Assembly: GCF_014636235.1 (NCBI RefSeq)
Contig: NZ_BMDZ01000019.1
Coordinates: 1-64,000 of the forward strand
Direction of reading: 5' to 3'
DNA length: 64,000 nucleotides
DNA from: Tistrella bauzanensis
Lineage (GTDB): Bacteria; Pseudomonadota; Alphaproteobacteria; Tistrellales; Tistrellaceae
Position 1 is the first letter of the stretch. Every line of letters starts with the position of its first letter. A program made the translations under genes and the position numbers. Of the stretch, positions 7,731-15,663 are shown piece by piece. The notes beneath the pieces are model-generated. The model was not told the origin of the DNA and did no database searches. It saw only the letters and a list, made by a program, of their open reading frames with translations.

Positions 7731-9370
7731 GCGCTTCCTCTTCCGCAATTCCACTACGCGCCGCCCTCTACCTGCGCGTCTCGACGGCGCGGCAGGCTGA
7801 GCATGATGTCTCGATCCCCGACCAGAAACGGCAAGGCGAAGCCTATTGCGCCTCGCGCGGCTATCAGCTTGTCGAGACCTATGTGGAGCCTGGCGCATCG
7901 GCGACCAACGACCGCCGCCCCGAGTTCCAGCGCATGATCGAAGCGGGAACCAGCAAGCCCGCGCCGTTCGACGTTGTGGTGGTCCACAGCTTCTCGCGCT
8001 TTTTCCGCGACCATTTCGAGCTTGAGTTCTACGTCAGGAAGTTGGCCAAGAACGGCGTCAAGCTCGTCTCCATCACGCAGGAGATAGGCGACGACCCGAT
8101 GCACGTCATGATGCGGCAGATCATGGCGTTGTTCGACGAATACCAATCGAAGGAAAACGCCAAGCACGTCATCCGCGCCTTGAAGGAGAATGCCCGGCAA
8201 GGCTTCTGGAACGGCTCACTGCCGCCCATCGGCTACCGCGTCGTCGCGGCCGAGCAGCGCGGCGCGAAGACCAAGAAGAAGCTGGAGATCGACCCGCTTC
8301 ATGCCGACACGGTGCGGCTGATCTATCGCTTGGCGCTGGAGGGTGACGGCACGAAGGGACAGATGGGCGTGAAGAACATCGTCAGCTATCTCAACCGTAA
8401 CCGCATCTTCACCCGCGACGGCGGGCGCTGGGGCATCGGCCAGGTTCACCGTATCCTGACCCGCCGCACCTATATGGGCGAGCACGAGTTCAACAAGCGC
8501 AGCAAGACCAAGGAGCTGAAACCCGTCAGCGAGATCGTCACGGTTCCGGTGCCGCCGATCATCGACCGGGAGACGTTCGAAACGGTGCAGGCGCTCTTGA
8601 AGGCTCGCAGCCCCAAGGTCATCCCTTCCGCCGTCATCAGCGGCCCGACCATGCTGACCGGCCTGATCCATTGCGCCAAGTGCGGCGGGGCCATGACCAT
8701 CCGCACCGGCAAGGGCGGGCGCTATCGCTATTATGCCTGTTCGATCAAGGCGCGGCAGGGGCCGACCGCCTGCGAAGGCATGGCCGTGCCGATGGAAAAG
8801 CTGGACAATCTGGTCGTCAATCATCTTGAGAAACAGCTACTCCAACCCGAGCGGCTGGAAACCGTCCTTTCCGCCGCACTCGACCGCAGGGAAGAGCACG
8901 CCGAGCGCCGCCAAGAGCATATCGCCGAGTTGAACAAGCGCGCCGCCGAATCGGAACTGCGGCTCAAGCGGCTCTATGACGCCATTGAGGCAGGTGTTGC
9001 CGATCTGGACGACCCGGCGCTGAAAGACCGCATCGACGGACTCAAGGCCATCCGCGATCAGGCCAAAGCTGACGCCGAGCGGGCGCAGGCCATGCTTCAA
9101 AACTCAGGCCAGAGGGCGGTAACGACGCAGATGCTGCGCACGTTTGCCTCAACTGCCCGCGACCGTATCCGGCTGGAAGGTGGCGGTTATCGTCGCGACC
9201 ACCTACGCGCGCTTGCCCAGCGTGTCGAGGTTGCCGAGGGCGAGGTCCGCATCATGGGATCGAAGTCCCGGCTACTACAGACGCTGGTGGCGGGAAGTGG
9301 CGTAAACGCAGTGCCCACTCAGGGACTGAAGTGGCGGATGGGGTGGGATTCGAACCCACGGTGGGTTTAA
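7727..9370 (+). CDS. Large serine recombinase (integrase)
   Basis: A 547-residue recombinase. The N-terminal resolvase domain has YLRVST with catalytic Ser19 and VHSFSRFFRD near 85. The recombinase domain spans roughly residues 165-290. A zinc ribbon (HCAKCGGAM ... YYACS) lies near 312-345, followed by a long coiled coil (EEHAERRQEHIAELNKRAAE) typical of phiC31-class integrases. The last residues, GLKWRMGWDSNPRWV, are encoded inside the opposing tRNA-Ser gene, so integration itself completes the reading frame. It should integrate and, with a directionality factor, excise the element. Confidence 0.93.
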   Translation: MSASSSAIPLRAALYLRVSTARQAEHDVSIPDQKRQGEAYCASRGYQLVETYVEPGASATNDRRPEFQRMIEAGTSKPAPFDVVVVHSFSRFFRDHFELEFYVRKLAKNGVKLVSITQEIGDDPMHVMMRQIMALFDEYQSKENAKHVIRALKENARQGFWNGSLPPIGYRVVAAEQRGAKTKKKLEIDPLHADTVRLIYRLALEGDGTKGQMGVKNIVSYLNRNRIFTRDGGRWGIGQVHRILTRRTYMGEHEFNKRSKTKELKPVSEIVTVPVPPIIDRETFETVQALLKARSPKVIPSAVISGPTMLTGLIHCAKCGGAMTIRTGKGGRYRYYACSIKARQGPTACEGMAVPMEKLDNLVVNHLEKQLLQPERLETVLSAALDRREEHAERRQEHIAELNKRAAESELRLKRLYDAIEAGVADLDDPALKDRIDGLKAIRDQAKADAERAQAMLQNSGQRAVTTQMLRTFASTARDRIRLEGGGYRRDHLRALAQRVEVAEGEVRIMGSKSRLLQTLVAGSGVNAVPTQGLKWRMGWDSNPRWV

Positions 9371-9421
9371 CCCCACGCCGGTTTTCAAGACCGGTGCCTT
9401 AAACCGCTCGGCCACCCATCC
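9332..9421 (-). tRNA. tRNA-Ser (anticodon TGA), element integration site
   Basis: On the minus strand the sequence starts GGATGGGTGGCCGAGCGG and ends TTCGAATCCCACCCCATCC, then G and an encoded CCA. The 7-bp acceptor stem GGATGGG/CCCATCC pairs perfectly. The anticodon loop CTTGAAA gives TGA, and a long variable arm (CGTGGGG TTAAA CCCACC) marks a class II serine tRNA. The 3' half overlaps the end of the recombinase gene on the other strand, so this is the reconstituted attachment site. Confidence 0.96.
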
Positions 9422-10298
9422 TTGGAAGGAATGGGCCATGGGTAGCAGATGGCGCCCGGGCGGGCAAGATGGTGGCGTGGTCTTGCGTGGAAATCTGGCG
9501 CGGTGTGAGGCTGGGGCGATGGGAGGCGTCCGGGTTGGGCCGGGCGTGGAGGAGGGGGCGCCGGCAGCGACGGGCGGGGTGGACGGGAATGTCCCCCGCA
9601 CCGGCGCCGCCGGGCCCGACAGTCGGACGGGGCGAGCCGCGCGCCTGCTCATCGAGGTGACCGCATCGCATCGGCGACGGGTCTTGCGGGGCGGGCCGAC
9701 ATTGCGGGCTGTCGCGTTCCCGTCGGGATCATGGCACGTCGGGTGTGGGGCCGGGCTGGGCGCCCTGGCCGCACCGCCGACGCGTCCCTCAGGCGGGGGG
9801 CGCCGTCGCCGCTGTTCGGGCCGCAGCCGCACGCGCGTGTGCCGCTGACAACTCCGACCGTTCATGCGGGTGGCCCTCTGGCAGGCTGGCGGAGGATCAC
9901 TCCGGCCGCCTGTCCGCGCACCCGCGTCTTGTTGCATGATGGCTTTCGGCATCAGGCGGGGCTATGTCATCGGCCCGGCCCTGAGCGCCATCATGCGTCC
10001 TGTTATTTGGATTGGCGTCGATCCCGATCCGGGTCAAGCGGGTGGCGGATGATTTTTTTCAAGGGCCGAGAGCCTTCCGGGGCGGCCGCGATTGCAGTGG
10101 CGGCCGGGTTTGCGGTGCCATATGCCCTGATCCGGCAGTCTATAGTCCTGTTCCCGCGATATGTGACGGTGGCTGGACTTGCCGGGCCGTCGAAGCCTGT
10201 GGCACAACCGGATGCAACAGGCATCCATATGGGGTGCCCGATGCGTGACCCCGACCGGCCCGACCCGGCCGATCGCCCCTGACATTCCGGAGAACGGC
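9422..10298. other. 877-nt stretch without a supported gene
   Basis: Frames here are either GC-rich low-complexity (Arg, Gly, Pro, Ala) or read through the tRNA gene, and none has family-like sequence with a ribosome site. The stretch just above 9421 must hold the tRNA-Ser promoter, and the last part the promoter of the transglycosylase operon. A run of seven T at about 10049-10055 follows only a weak 5-bp stem, so I do not call a terminator. Confidence 0.5.
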
Positions 10299-11447
10299 AT
10301 GACCCGCCAGATCGGCCTTCCCGCCGCCCGCGCCCGCAAGGCCCGTCGTCCGCAGGCTGCTGCCCGTCTTGTGGCAGCCGGCGGCCTGGCCGCCCTGCTT
10401 GCCGCCTGCGCCAGCGCGCCGGTCGCCGAAACCGCCGTCGCATCGGTGCAGCCGCAGGTGGCGCCCGTGCCGGCGCCGGCGGCGCCCGCCGCACCGGTGC
10501 CGGTGTCACTGGCCCATGCGCGCAGCGTCAGCCCCGACGATCCCGCCTTCGATGCCTGGGTGCAGGGCGTGAAGACCGAAGCCCGCGGCAAAGGCATCTC
10601 GCAGGACATTCTGGATGCAGCCTTCCGCGACGTGAAGCCGATCCCGCGGGTGATCGAACTCGATCGGTCGCAGCCGGAATCGACCATCACCTTCGAGCAG
10701 TACATGACCCGGGTGGTGCCGCAGCGGCGCATCGACCAGGGTCGGCGGATGATGGCCGAGTTCCAGTCGGATCTGGCCGATGTCGAGGCGCGCTTCGGGG
10801 TACCGGCCGAGGTGGTGGTGGCGCTGTGGGGGGTCGAGACCGATTTCGGCCGTGTGACCGGCAATTATCCGGTGATCGCATCGCTGGCGACACTGGCCTA
10901 TGAAGGGCGCCGCGCCAAGTTCTTCCGCGGCGAGTTGATGCACGCGCTGAAGATTCTCGACGAAGGCCATATCTCACCCGATCAGATGCGCGGCTCCTGG
11001 GCCGGCGCCATGGGCCAGAGCCAGTTCATGCCGTCGAGCTTCGTATCCTATGCCATCGACGGCGACGGCGACGGCCGCAAGGATATCTGGGGCACCCGCA
11101 AGGACGTGTTCGCCTCCGCGGCCAATTATCTGTCGAGCCGGGGCTGGGAGCGCGGCTTCGGCTGGGGCGGCCCTGTCGATCTGCCGGCCGGTTTCGACCG
11201 CAGCCGCATCGGCCTGAAAGGCGAGACCCGCACGGTCGCGCAATGGGCGGCCGCGGGCGTGACCGGCAAGGGTGGCACGCCGCTGCCGGCACCGGCCAAT
11301 GTTTCCGCGCGCATCGTGCTGCCCGGCAAGCAGAACGGCCCGGCCTTCCTGGCCACCGACAATTACGAGGTCATTCTGCGCTGGAACCGCTCGCAGTATT
11401 TCGCAACCGCGGTGGGCACGCTTGCCGACCGCATTGCCGGCCGGTAA
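10299..11447 (+). CDS. mltB: Lytic murein transglycosylase lipoprotein (MltB/SLT_2 type)
   Basis: The start at 10299 has GGAG six bases upstream and gives a signal sequence with lipobox LLAAC near residue 30, so the mature protein is an outer-membrane-type lipoprotein. A Pro/Ala linker follows. The SLT_2 domain runs from about residue 70 to 380 and includes FDAWVQGVKTEARGKGIS, the catalytic-Glu region ALWGVETDFGRVTGNYPV, and AMGQSQFMPSSFVSYAIDGDGDG. It cleaves peptidoglycan glycan strands to 1,6-anhydro products. It heads a run of envelope genes (rlpA, carboxypeptidase). No C-terminal peptidoglycan-binding domain is visible. Confidence 0.9.
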   Translation: MTRQIGLPAARARKARRPQAAARLVAAGGLAALLAACASAPVAETAVASVQPQVAPVPAPAAPAAPVPVSLAHARSVSPDDPAFDAWVQGVKTEARGKGISQDILDAAFRDVKPIPRVIELDRSQPESTITFEQYMTRVVPQRRIDQGRRMMAEFQSDLADVEARFGVPAEVVVALWGVETDFGRVTGNYPVIASLATLAYEGRRAKFFRGELMHALKILDEGHISPDQMRGSWAGAMGQSQFMPSSFVSYAIDGDGDGRKDIWGTRKDVFASAANYLSSRGWERGFGWGGPVDLPAGFDRSRIGLKGETRTVAQWAAAGVTGKGGTPLPAPANVSARIVLPGKQNGPAFLATDNYEVILRWNRSQYFATAVGTLADRIAGR

Positions 11448-11488
11448 CATCCGCAGCGCCTGCATTTCGTCAAGGAGACGACACGTCC

Positions 11489-12463
11489 ATGGCTCCATCC
11501 GTCGACGGCAGCGTCATCCGCGCCAACCGCCGCAGACTGATGCTGACCGGCATCGCCGCCGCGACGCTGATGCTGGGCGCCTGTGCCGGGCGCCCGACGA
11601 GCGGTCCGGTCACGTCGGCACCGACGGCCGGCACCTCCCAGGCGACATCGTCGCCGGGCCTGCCGAACCAGAAGATCGGCAAGCCCTATCAGGTGATGGG
11701 CAACTGGTATTATCCCTCCGCCGACCCGGACTATACTGAAGAGGGGCTGACATCCTGGTATGGCCCGACCTTCCATGGCAAATACACCGCCAATGGCGAG
11801 GTCTACGACCAGAACGCCTTGTCGGCCGCCCACAAGACGCTGCCGCTGCCATCGATCCTGCGGGTGACCAATCTTGAGAACGGCCGGGTGCTGATGGTTC
11901 GGGTCAACGACCGCGGACCGTTCGTCGGCGACCGTATTCTGGATCTGTCCAAGCGCTCGGCGCAGCTTCTGGGCGTGATCCAGAAGGGCACGGCGCGGGT
12001 GCGGGTCGAGAATGTCACCGATCAGGTCGGGCTGGACTATCTGCCGGAAGCCGACGGCGTGATGCTGGCATCGCTTGGCGCCACCGCGACCGCCCAGCCG
12101 CCGGCCTCGTCGCCACGCGGCCCGGTCGTCGCCACCGCCAGCATCGTCGACGAACAGGTCGAGGCGGTGCCCACAGGCCAGGTGTATGCCACGCCGATCG
12201 AGCCGCCCTCGGGCACCCGCACCACGCCCGGGTCGGCGCGAACCTATATTCAGGTGGGTGCTTTCCGCGAAGCCGAGAACGCGCGGGCGCTGGAAAACCG
12301 CCTGCTGGACTATGGCCGCACGGTCATCGCCACGGCCGATGTCGATGGTCAGCGGTTCTATCGCGTGCGCATCGGCCCGTTCGGCGCCACGCGTGACGCG
12401 GAACAGGTGGTCGCGAAACTCAGCCGCGACGGGTATGGTCGTGGATCGCTGGTGGTCGACTGA
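11489..12463 (+). CDS. rlpA: Septal ring lytic transglycosylase RlpA
   Basis: A 324-residue lipoprotein (lipobox LMLGAC near residue 30). The double-psi beta-barrel domain contains EGLTSWYGPTFHGKYTANGE, LPLPSILRVTNLENG and VNDRGPFVGDRILDLSK, all RlpA hallmarks. A Ser/Pro/Thr linker leads to a C-terminal SPOR domain (YIQVGAFREAENARALENRL ... VRIGPF), which binds denuded glycan at division sites. RlpA acts on stripped septal glycan in related bacteria. AGGAG lies 11 bases before the ATG. The gene is 41 bp after the transglycosylase and 9 bp before the carboxypeptidase, so an operon is likely. Confidence 0.93.
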   Translation: MAPSVDGSVIRANRRRLMLTGIAAATLMLGACAGRPTSGPVTSAPTAGTSQATSSPGLPNQKIGKPYQVMGNWYYPSADPDYTEEGLTSWYGPTFHGKYTANGEVYDQNALSAAHKTLPLPSILRVTNLENGRVLMVRVNDRGPFVGDRILDLSKRSAQLLGVIQKGTARVRVENVTDQVGLDYLPEADGVMLASLGATATAQPPASSPRGPVVATASIVDEQVEAVPTGQVYATPIEPPSGTRTTPGSARTYIQVGAFREAENARALENRLLDYGRTVIATADVDGQRFYRVRIGPFGATRDAEQVVAKLSRDGYGRGSLVVD

Positions 12464-12472
12464 CAGCCTCGC

Positions 12473-13759
12473 GTGAACATGACGAGCAATCGAAAGAGTA
12501 TGACGGTGATCGCACAGAGCTTGCGCAGTGGCATGGCCGCCTTCGGCCGTTGCCGCGACATCCGAAGCGGCATCGCGCCCCGGGGCGTCGCTGTCGCCCT
12601 GATGGCGGCCCTGCTGGCCCCCGGTGCCATGCTCGTGGCGTCCGGCACCGCGCTTGCGGCAGCGCCGACCTTCGAGAGCGCCGGTAAGCAGGCGATCCTG
12701 GTCGATGACCTGACGGGGAGTGTTCTTTACGCCAAGAATGCCGACGAACGCATGGCGCCGTCGTCGATGAGCAAGCTGATGACCGCCTATGTCCTGTTCG
12801 ATCGTCTCAAATCGGGCCGGGTATCGATTTCAGACGAGTTCCCGGTCAGCGAGAAGGCCTGGCGGATGGGGGGCTCGAAGATGTTCGTCGAGCTGAACAG
12901 CCGGGTGAAGGTCGAGGATCTGATCCAGGGCATCATCGTGCAGTCGGGCAATGATGCCTGCGTGGTGGTCGCCGAGGCGCTGGCCGGCAGCGAGGACGCC
13001 TTCGCACGGGTCATGAACGACACCGCCCGCGAGCTTGGCATGACCGGCAGCCATTTCACCAACGCCTCGGGCTGGCCCGATCCTGAGCACTACATGACCG
13101 CGCGCGATCTGGCGACCCTGGCCCGCCACATCATCGACGAGTTTCCCGAGTTCTATAAGTACTACTCGCAGACCGAATACACCTATGGCGGCATCAAGCA
13201 GGGCAACCGCAACCCGCTGCTGTACAAGGATATCGGCGTCGACGGCATGAAGACCGGTCATACCGAGGCTGGCGGCTATGGCCTGACCGCCTCGATGAAG
13301 CAGGGTGACCGACGGCTGATCATGGTGGTCAACGGGCTCAGCGGCGTGAACGAACGCTCGAACGAAAGCGAACGTCTGCTGTCCTGGGGCATGCGCGAAT
13401 TCGAGAACCGCAAGCTGTTTTCAGCCGGTGAGGTGGTCGAGACCGCCGAGGTCTGGCTGGGCGATACCGGCACGGTGCCGCTGGTGCCGGCGCGCGATCT
13501 GGTGGTCACGATCCCGGTTGCCGACCGCAACAGCCTGACCGCCAAGGTGGTGTATGACGGCCCGGTACCTGCGCCGATCGCCGAAGGCCAGGAAATCGCG
13601 AAACTGGTGGTCGATGCCCCGGGCATCGAACCCCTGGCGATACCGCTGGTTGCCGCCCAGACGGTGACCGAAGCCGGACCGATCGGCCGCATCCTGGCTG
13701 CTATCTCGCATTTCGTGTCGGGCGTGGCCGAGGGCGGCGAGCCGCAGAAACAGCCGTGA
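12473..13759 (+). CDS. dacC: D-alanyl-D-alanine carboxypeptidase (PBP5/6 family)
   Basis: A 428-residue penicillin-binding protein of the S11 family: signal peptide to about residue 60 (GAMLVASGTALAAAP), SxxK in SSMSKLM, SGN in QSGNDAC, KTG in MKTGHTEAGG, then the PBP5-associated beta domain (VPLVPARDLVVTIP) and a C-terminal amphipathic helix for membrane anchoring. It trims the terminal D-Ala from pentapeptides. The GTG start at 12473 is kept; ATGs at 12479 and 12500 are also possible. Its stop overlaps the tmk start. The exact paralogue (dacA, C or F) cannot be fixed from sequence alone. Confidence 0.9.
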   Translation: MNMTSNRKSMTVIAQSLRSGMAAFGRCRDIRSGIAPRGVAVALMAALLAPGAMLVASGTALAAAPTFESAGKQAILVDDLTGSVLYAKNADERMAPSSMSKLMTAYVLFDRLKSGRVSISDEFPVSEKAWRMGGSKMFVELNSRVKVEDLIQGIIVQSGNDACVVVAEALAGSEDAFARVMNDTARELGMTGSHFTNASGWPDPEHYMTARDLATLARHIIDEFPEFYKYYSQTEYTYGGIKQGNRNPLLYKDIGVDGMKTGHTEAGGYGLTASMKQGDRRLIMVVNGLSGVNERSNESERLLSWGMREFENRKLFSAGEVVETAEVWLGDTGTVPLVPARDLVVTIPVADRNSLTAKVVYDGPVPAPIAEGQEIAKLVVDAPGIEPLAIPLVAAQTVTEAGPIGRILAAISHFVSGVAEGGEPQKQP

Positions 13760-14430
13760 CCCAGCGCGGCCGGTTCATCACCCTGGAAGGCGGCGAGGGC
13801 GGGGGAAAATCGACCCAGTTGCGCCGCCTGGCCCGGTCGCTGCGGGAGCGGGGGCTGGAGGTGATCGAGACCCGCGAGCCCGGCGGCGCACCGGGAGCCG
13901 AGGCGATCCGGCCGCTGTTGACCCAGGGCGACACGGCCCGCTGGGACGTCTTGTCCGAAACCCTGCTGCTGGCGGCGGCGCGGCGCAATCATCTGGTCGA
14001 GACCATCCGCCCGGCGCTGGATGCGGGCCAGTGGGTGGTGTCGGACCGGTTCATCGACAGCACCCGCGCCTATCAGGGGGCGGCCCGCGGGCTGGACACC
14101 GCCATCATCTCGACGCTGGAGGCCTGGGTTCTGGACGGGCTGATGCCCGATCTGACCATCATTCTGGATATCGACCCGGCCATCGGCCTGGATCGGGCCG
14201 GGCGGCGGATCGAGACATCCGCCCCGGCATCGCCGGGGGCGGGCGAGGACCGGTTCGAACGGATGGGGCTGGCCTTTCACCAGAGCTTGCGCGCGGCGTT
14301 TCTCGACATCGCCGCCGCCGAGCCCGGCCGATGCGCCGTGGTCGATGCCGGGGACACGGCCGATGTGGTCGAGGCCCGGATCAGAGATCTGGTGATCGCG
14401 CGGCTTCTGCCGGCGGCGGATCGGGGCTGA
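13756..14430 (+). CDS. tmk: Thymidylate kinase
   Basis: A 224-residue P-loop kinase: LEGGEGGGKSTQLRRLA (Walker A), ETREPGGAPGAEAIR, and VVSDRFIDSTRAYQG (DR motif and thymidylate pocket). It phosphorylates dTMP to dTDP in the cytosol. The GTG start overlaps the carboxypeptidase stop and the stop overlaps the holB start (TGATG), a tight coupling common for tmk-holB in alphaproteobacteria. Confidence 0.96.
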   Translation: MTQRGRFITLEGGEGGGKSTQLRRLARSLRERGLEVIETREPGGAPGAEAIRPLLTQGDTARWDVLSETLLLAAARRNHLVETIRPALDAGQWVVSDRFIDSTRAYQGAARGLDTAIISTLEAWVLDGLMPDLTIILDIDPAIGLDRAGRRIETSAPASPGAGEDRFERMGLAFHQSLRAAFLDIAAAEPGRCAVVDAGDTADVVEARIRDLVIARLLPAADRG

Positions 14431-15578
14431 TGAAGCGCGATGATGGTGGCATGCAGGCCGCCGGCGACCTTGCCGGGCATCCCCGGACCGCCGCCGTGCT
14501 GGTGGGCCACCAGGCGGCGGAACAGGCATTCCTGGATGCCTGGAACGGCGGCCGCCTGCCCCATGCCTGGATGATCACCGGCCCCAAGGGCCTGGGCAAG
14601 GCGACACTCGCCTATCGTGTCGCCCGCTTCGTGCTGGCCGTCAGCGGTGATGCCGCGGCGGCCGAGGCCGGGCCAGCCCTGTTCGGTGCTGCCGGCCACG
14701 ATGACGGCGGGCCGGCGGCAACGCTGGATATCGCGGCCACGCATCCAGCCGCGCGCCGGCTGGCGGCCGGCAGTCATCCCGATCTGCTGGTGCTGGAACG
14801 CGGCCTTGACGATCGCGGCCGGCCGCGGGCCGAGATTACCGTGGGCGAGGCGCGGGCGCTGAGGCCGTTTCTGGGCCAGACATCGGCCGCCGGCGGTTGG
14901 CGCGTCGCAATTATCGATGCCGCCGACGAGATGAACCGCAATGCCGCCAACGCGGTGCTGAAACTGCTGGAGGAACCGCCGTCACGGGCGCTGATCCTGA
15001 TGGTTGCTCATGCGCCGGGGCGACTGCTGCCGACCATCCGCTCGCGCGCCCGGCGTCTGGCGCTGACACCGCTGGATGACGTCGCCATCGACCATTTCCT
15101 GGCGGCACGGGCCGCAGATGTGCCGGAAGCCAGACGTATGATTGCCCGTGCCATGGCCGGTGGTGCCCCCGGCCGGGCACTGACCCTGGCCGAGGGCGAG
15201 GGGCCCGCTTTGCTGACCGCCCTGATCGCCTGCCTGAACACCGATCGCCGCGAGCCCGACTGGCGGGCCCTGATCGCCCTTGGCGAACTGGTCGGCCGGC
15301 CCGACGCGCTGGAGGCCTATGAAGGGCTGGTCGAGGCCTGGGGCTGGTGGATGGCACGCTGGCTGCGCGCCCATGCCCGTCATGGCCGGATCGCGGCCGA
15401 GGTCATCACCGGTGAGGCCCGGCTTGCGGCGCGGCTGGCCGCGGCGCGTCCCCTTGAACAATGGATCGAGCTGTGGGATAGGTTGAGCGCGCGGCTTCGC
15501 CAGGCGCTCTCTGCCAATCTCGATCGCAAGCAGGTGCTGATCACCGTCGTTGCCGAGTTCGCGGCGGCGGGCGGTTGA
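14430..15578 (+). CDS. holB: DNA polymerase III delta' subunit
   Basis: A 382-residue clamp-loader subunit. The AAA+ domain has GPKGLGKATLAYRVA, AIIDAADEMNRNAANAVLKL (Walker B region) and LEEPPSRALILMVAHAP with sensor 1, then TIRSRARRL. The C-terminal collar domain (WWMARWLRAHARHG ...) follows. The ATG at 14430 is taken as the start because it overlaps the tmk stop. The zinc-binding cysteines of E. coli delta' are not obvious, as in many alphaproteobacteria. It loads the beta clamp with gamma/tau and delta. Confidence 0.93.
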   Translation: MKRDDGGMQAAGDLAGHPRTAAVLVGHQAAEQAFLDAWNGGRLPHAWMITGPKGLGKATLAYRVARFVLAVSGDAAAAEAGPALFGAAGHDDGGPAATLDIAATHPAARRLAAGSHPDLLVLERGLDDRGRPRAEITVGEARALRPFLGQTSAAGGWRVAIIDAADEMNRNAANAVLKLLEEPPSRALILMVAHAPGRLLPTIRSRARRLALTPLDDVAIDHFLAARAADVPEARRMIARAMAGGAPGRALTLAEGEGPALLTALIACLNTDRREPDWRALIALGELVGRPDALEAYEGLVEAWGWWMARWLRAHARHGRIAAEVITGEARLAARLAAARPLEQWIELWDRLSARLRQALSANLDRKQVLITVVAEFAAAGG

Positions 15579-15663
15579 CGACGCCTCGTATCACGACCTG
15601 ACCCGGCCCCGCTGTCCCGCGAGCGGCCGGCATGCCCCTGTCCGGGATCTGGAGAGCCAGCCG

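Larger units (their letters stand above)
1..9370. mobile_element. Integrative (mobilizable or conjugative) element, right part
   Basis: The block between the window start and the tRNA-Ser gene carries element genes only: a large serine recombinase at the tRNA boundary, an AlpA-like regulator, a toxin-antitoxin pair, a Ti-type relaxase with traC and traD, an oriT-like site and restriction-modification cargo. No type IV secretion genes are visible, so within the window it looks mobilizable; a conjugation apparatus could lie to the left. The right boundary is placed inside the 3' half of tRNA-Ser because the recombinase frame continues into it. The left boundary, expected to carry a copy of the tRNA 3' end, is outside the window. 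GC drops noticeably in the leftmost 1.5 kb, which suggests mosaic origin. Confidence 0.85.

Noticed and set aside
9275..9952. A 225-codon minus-strand frame crossing the tRNA-Ser gene
   Set aside because: It contains the translation expected from reading a serine tRNA gene (WVAERFKAPVLKTGVGLNPP) and is otherwise low-complexity.
10049..10055. Run of T after ATCCG...CGGAT as a terminator
   Set aside because: Only a 5-bp stem with a long loop and no upstream gene that needs it.
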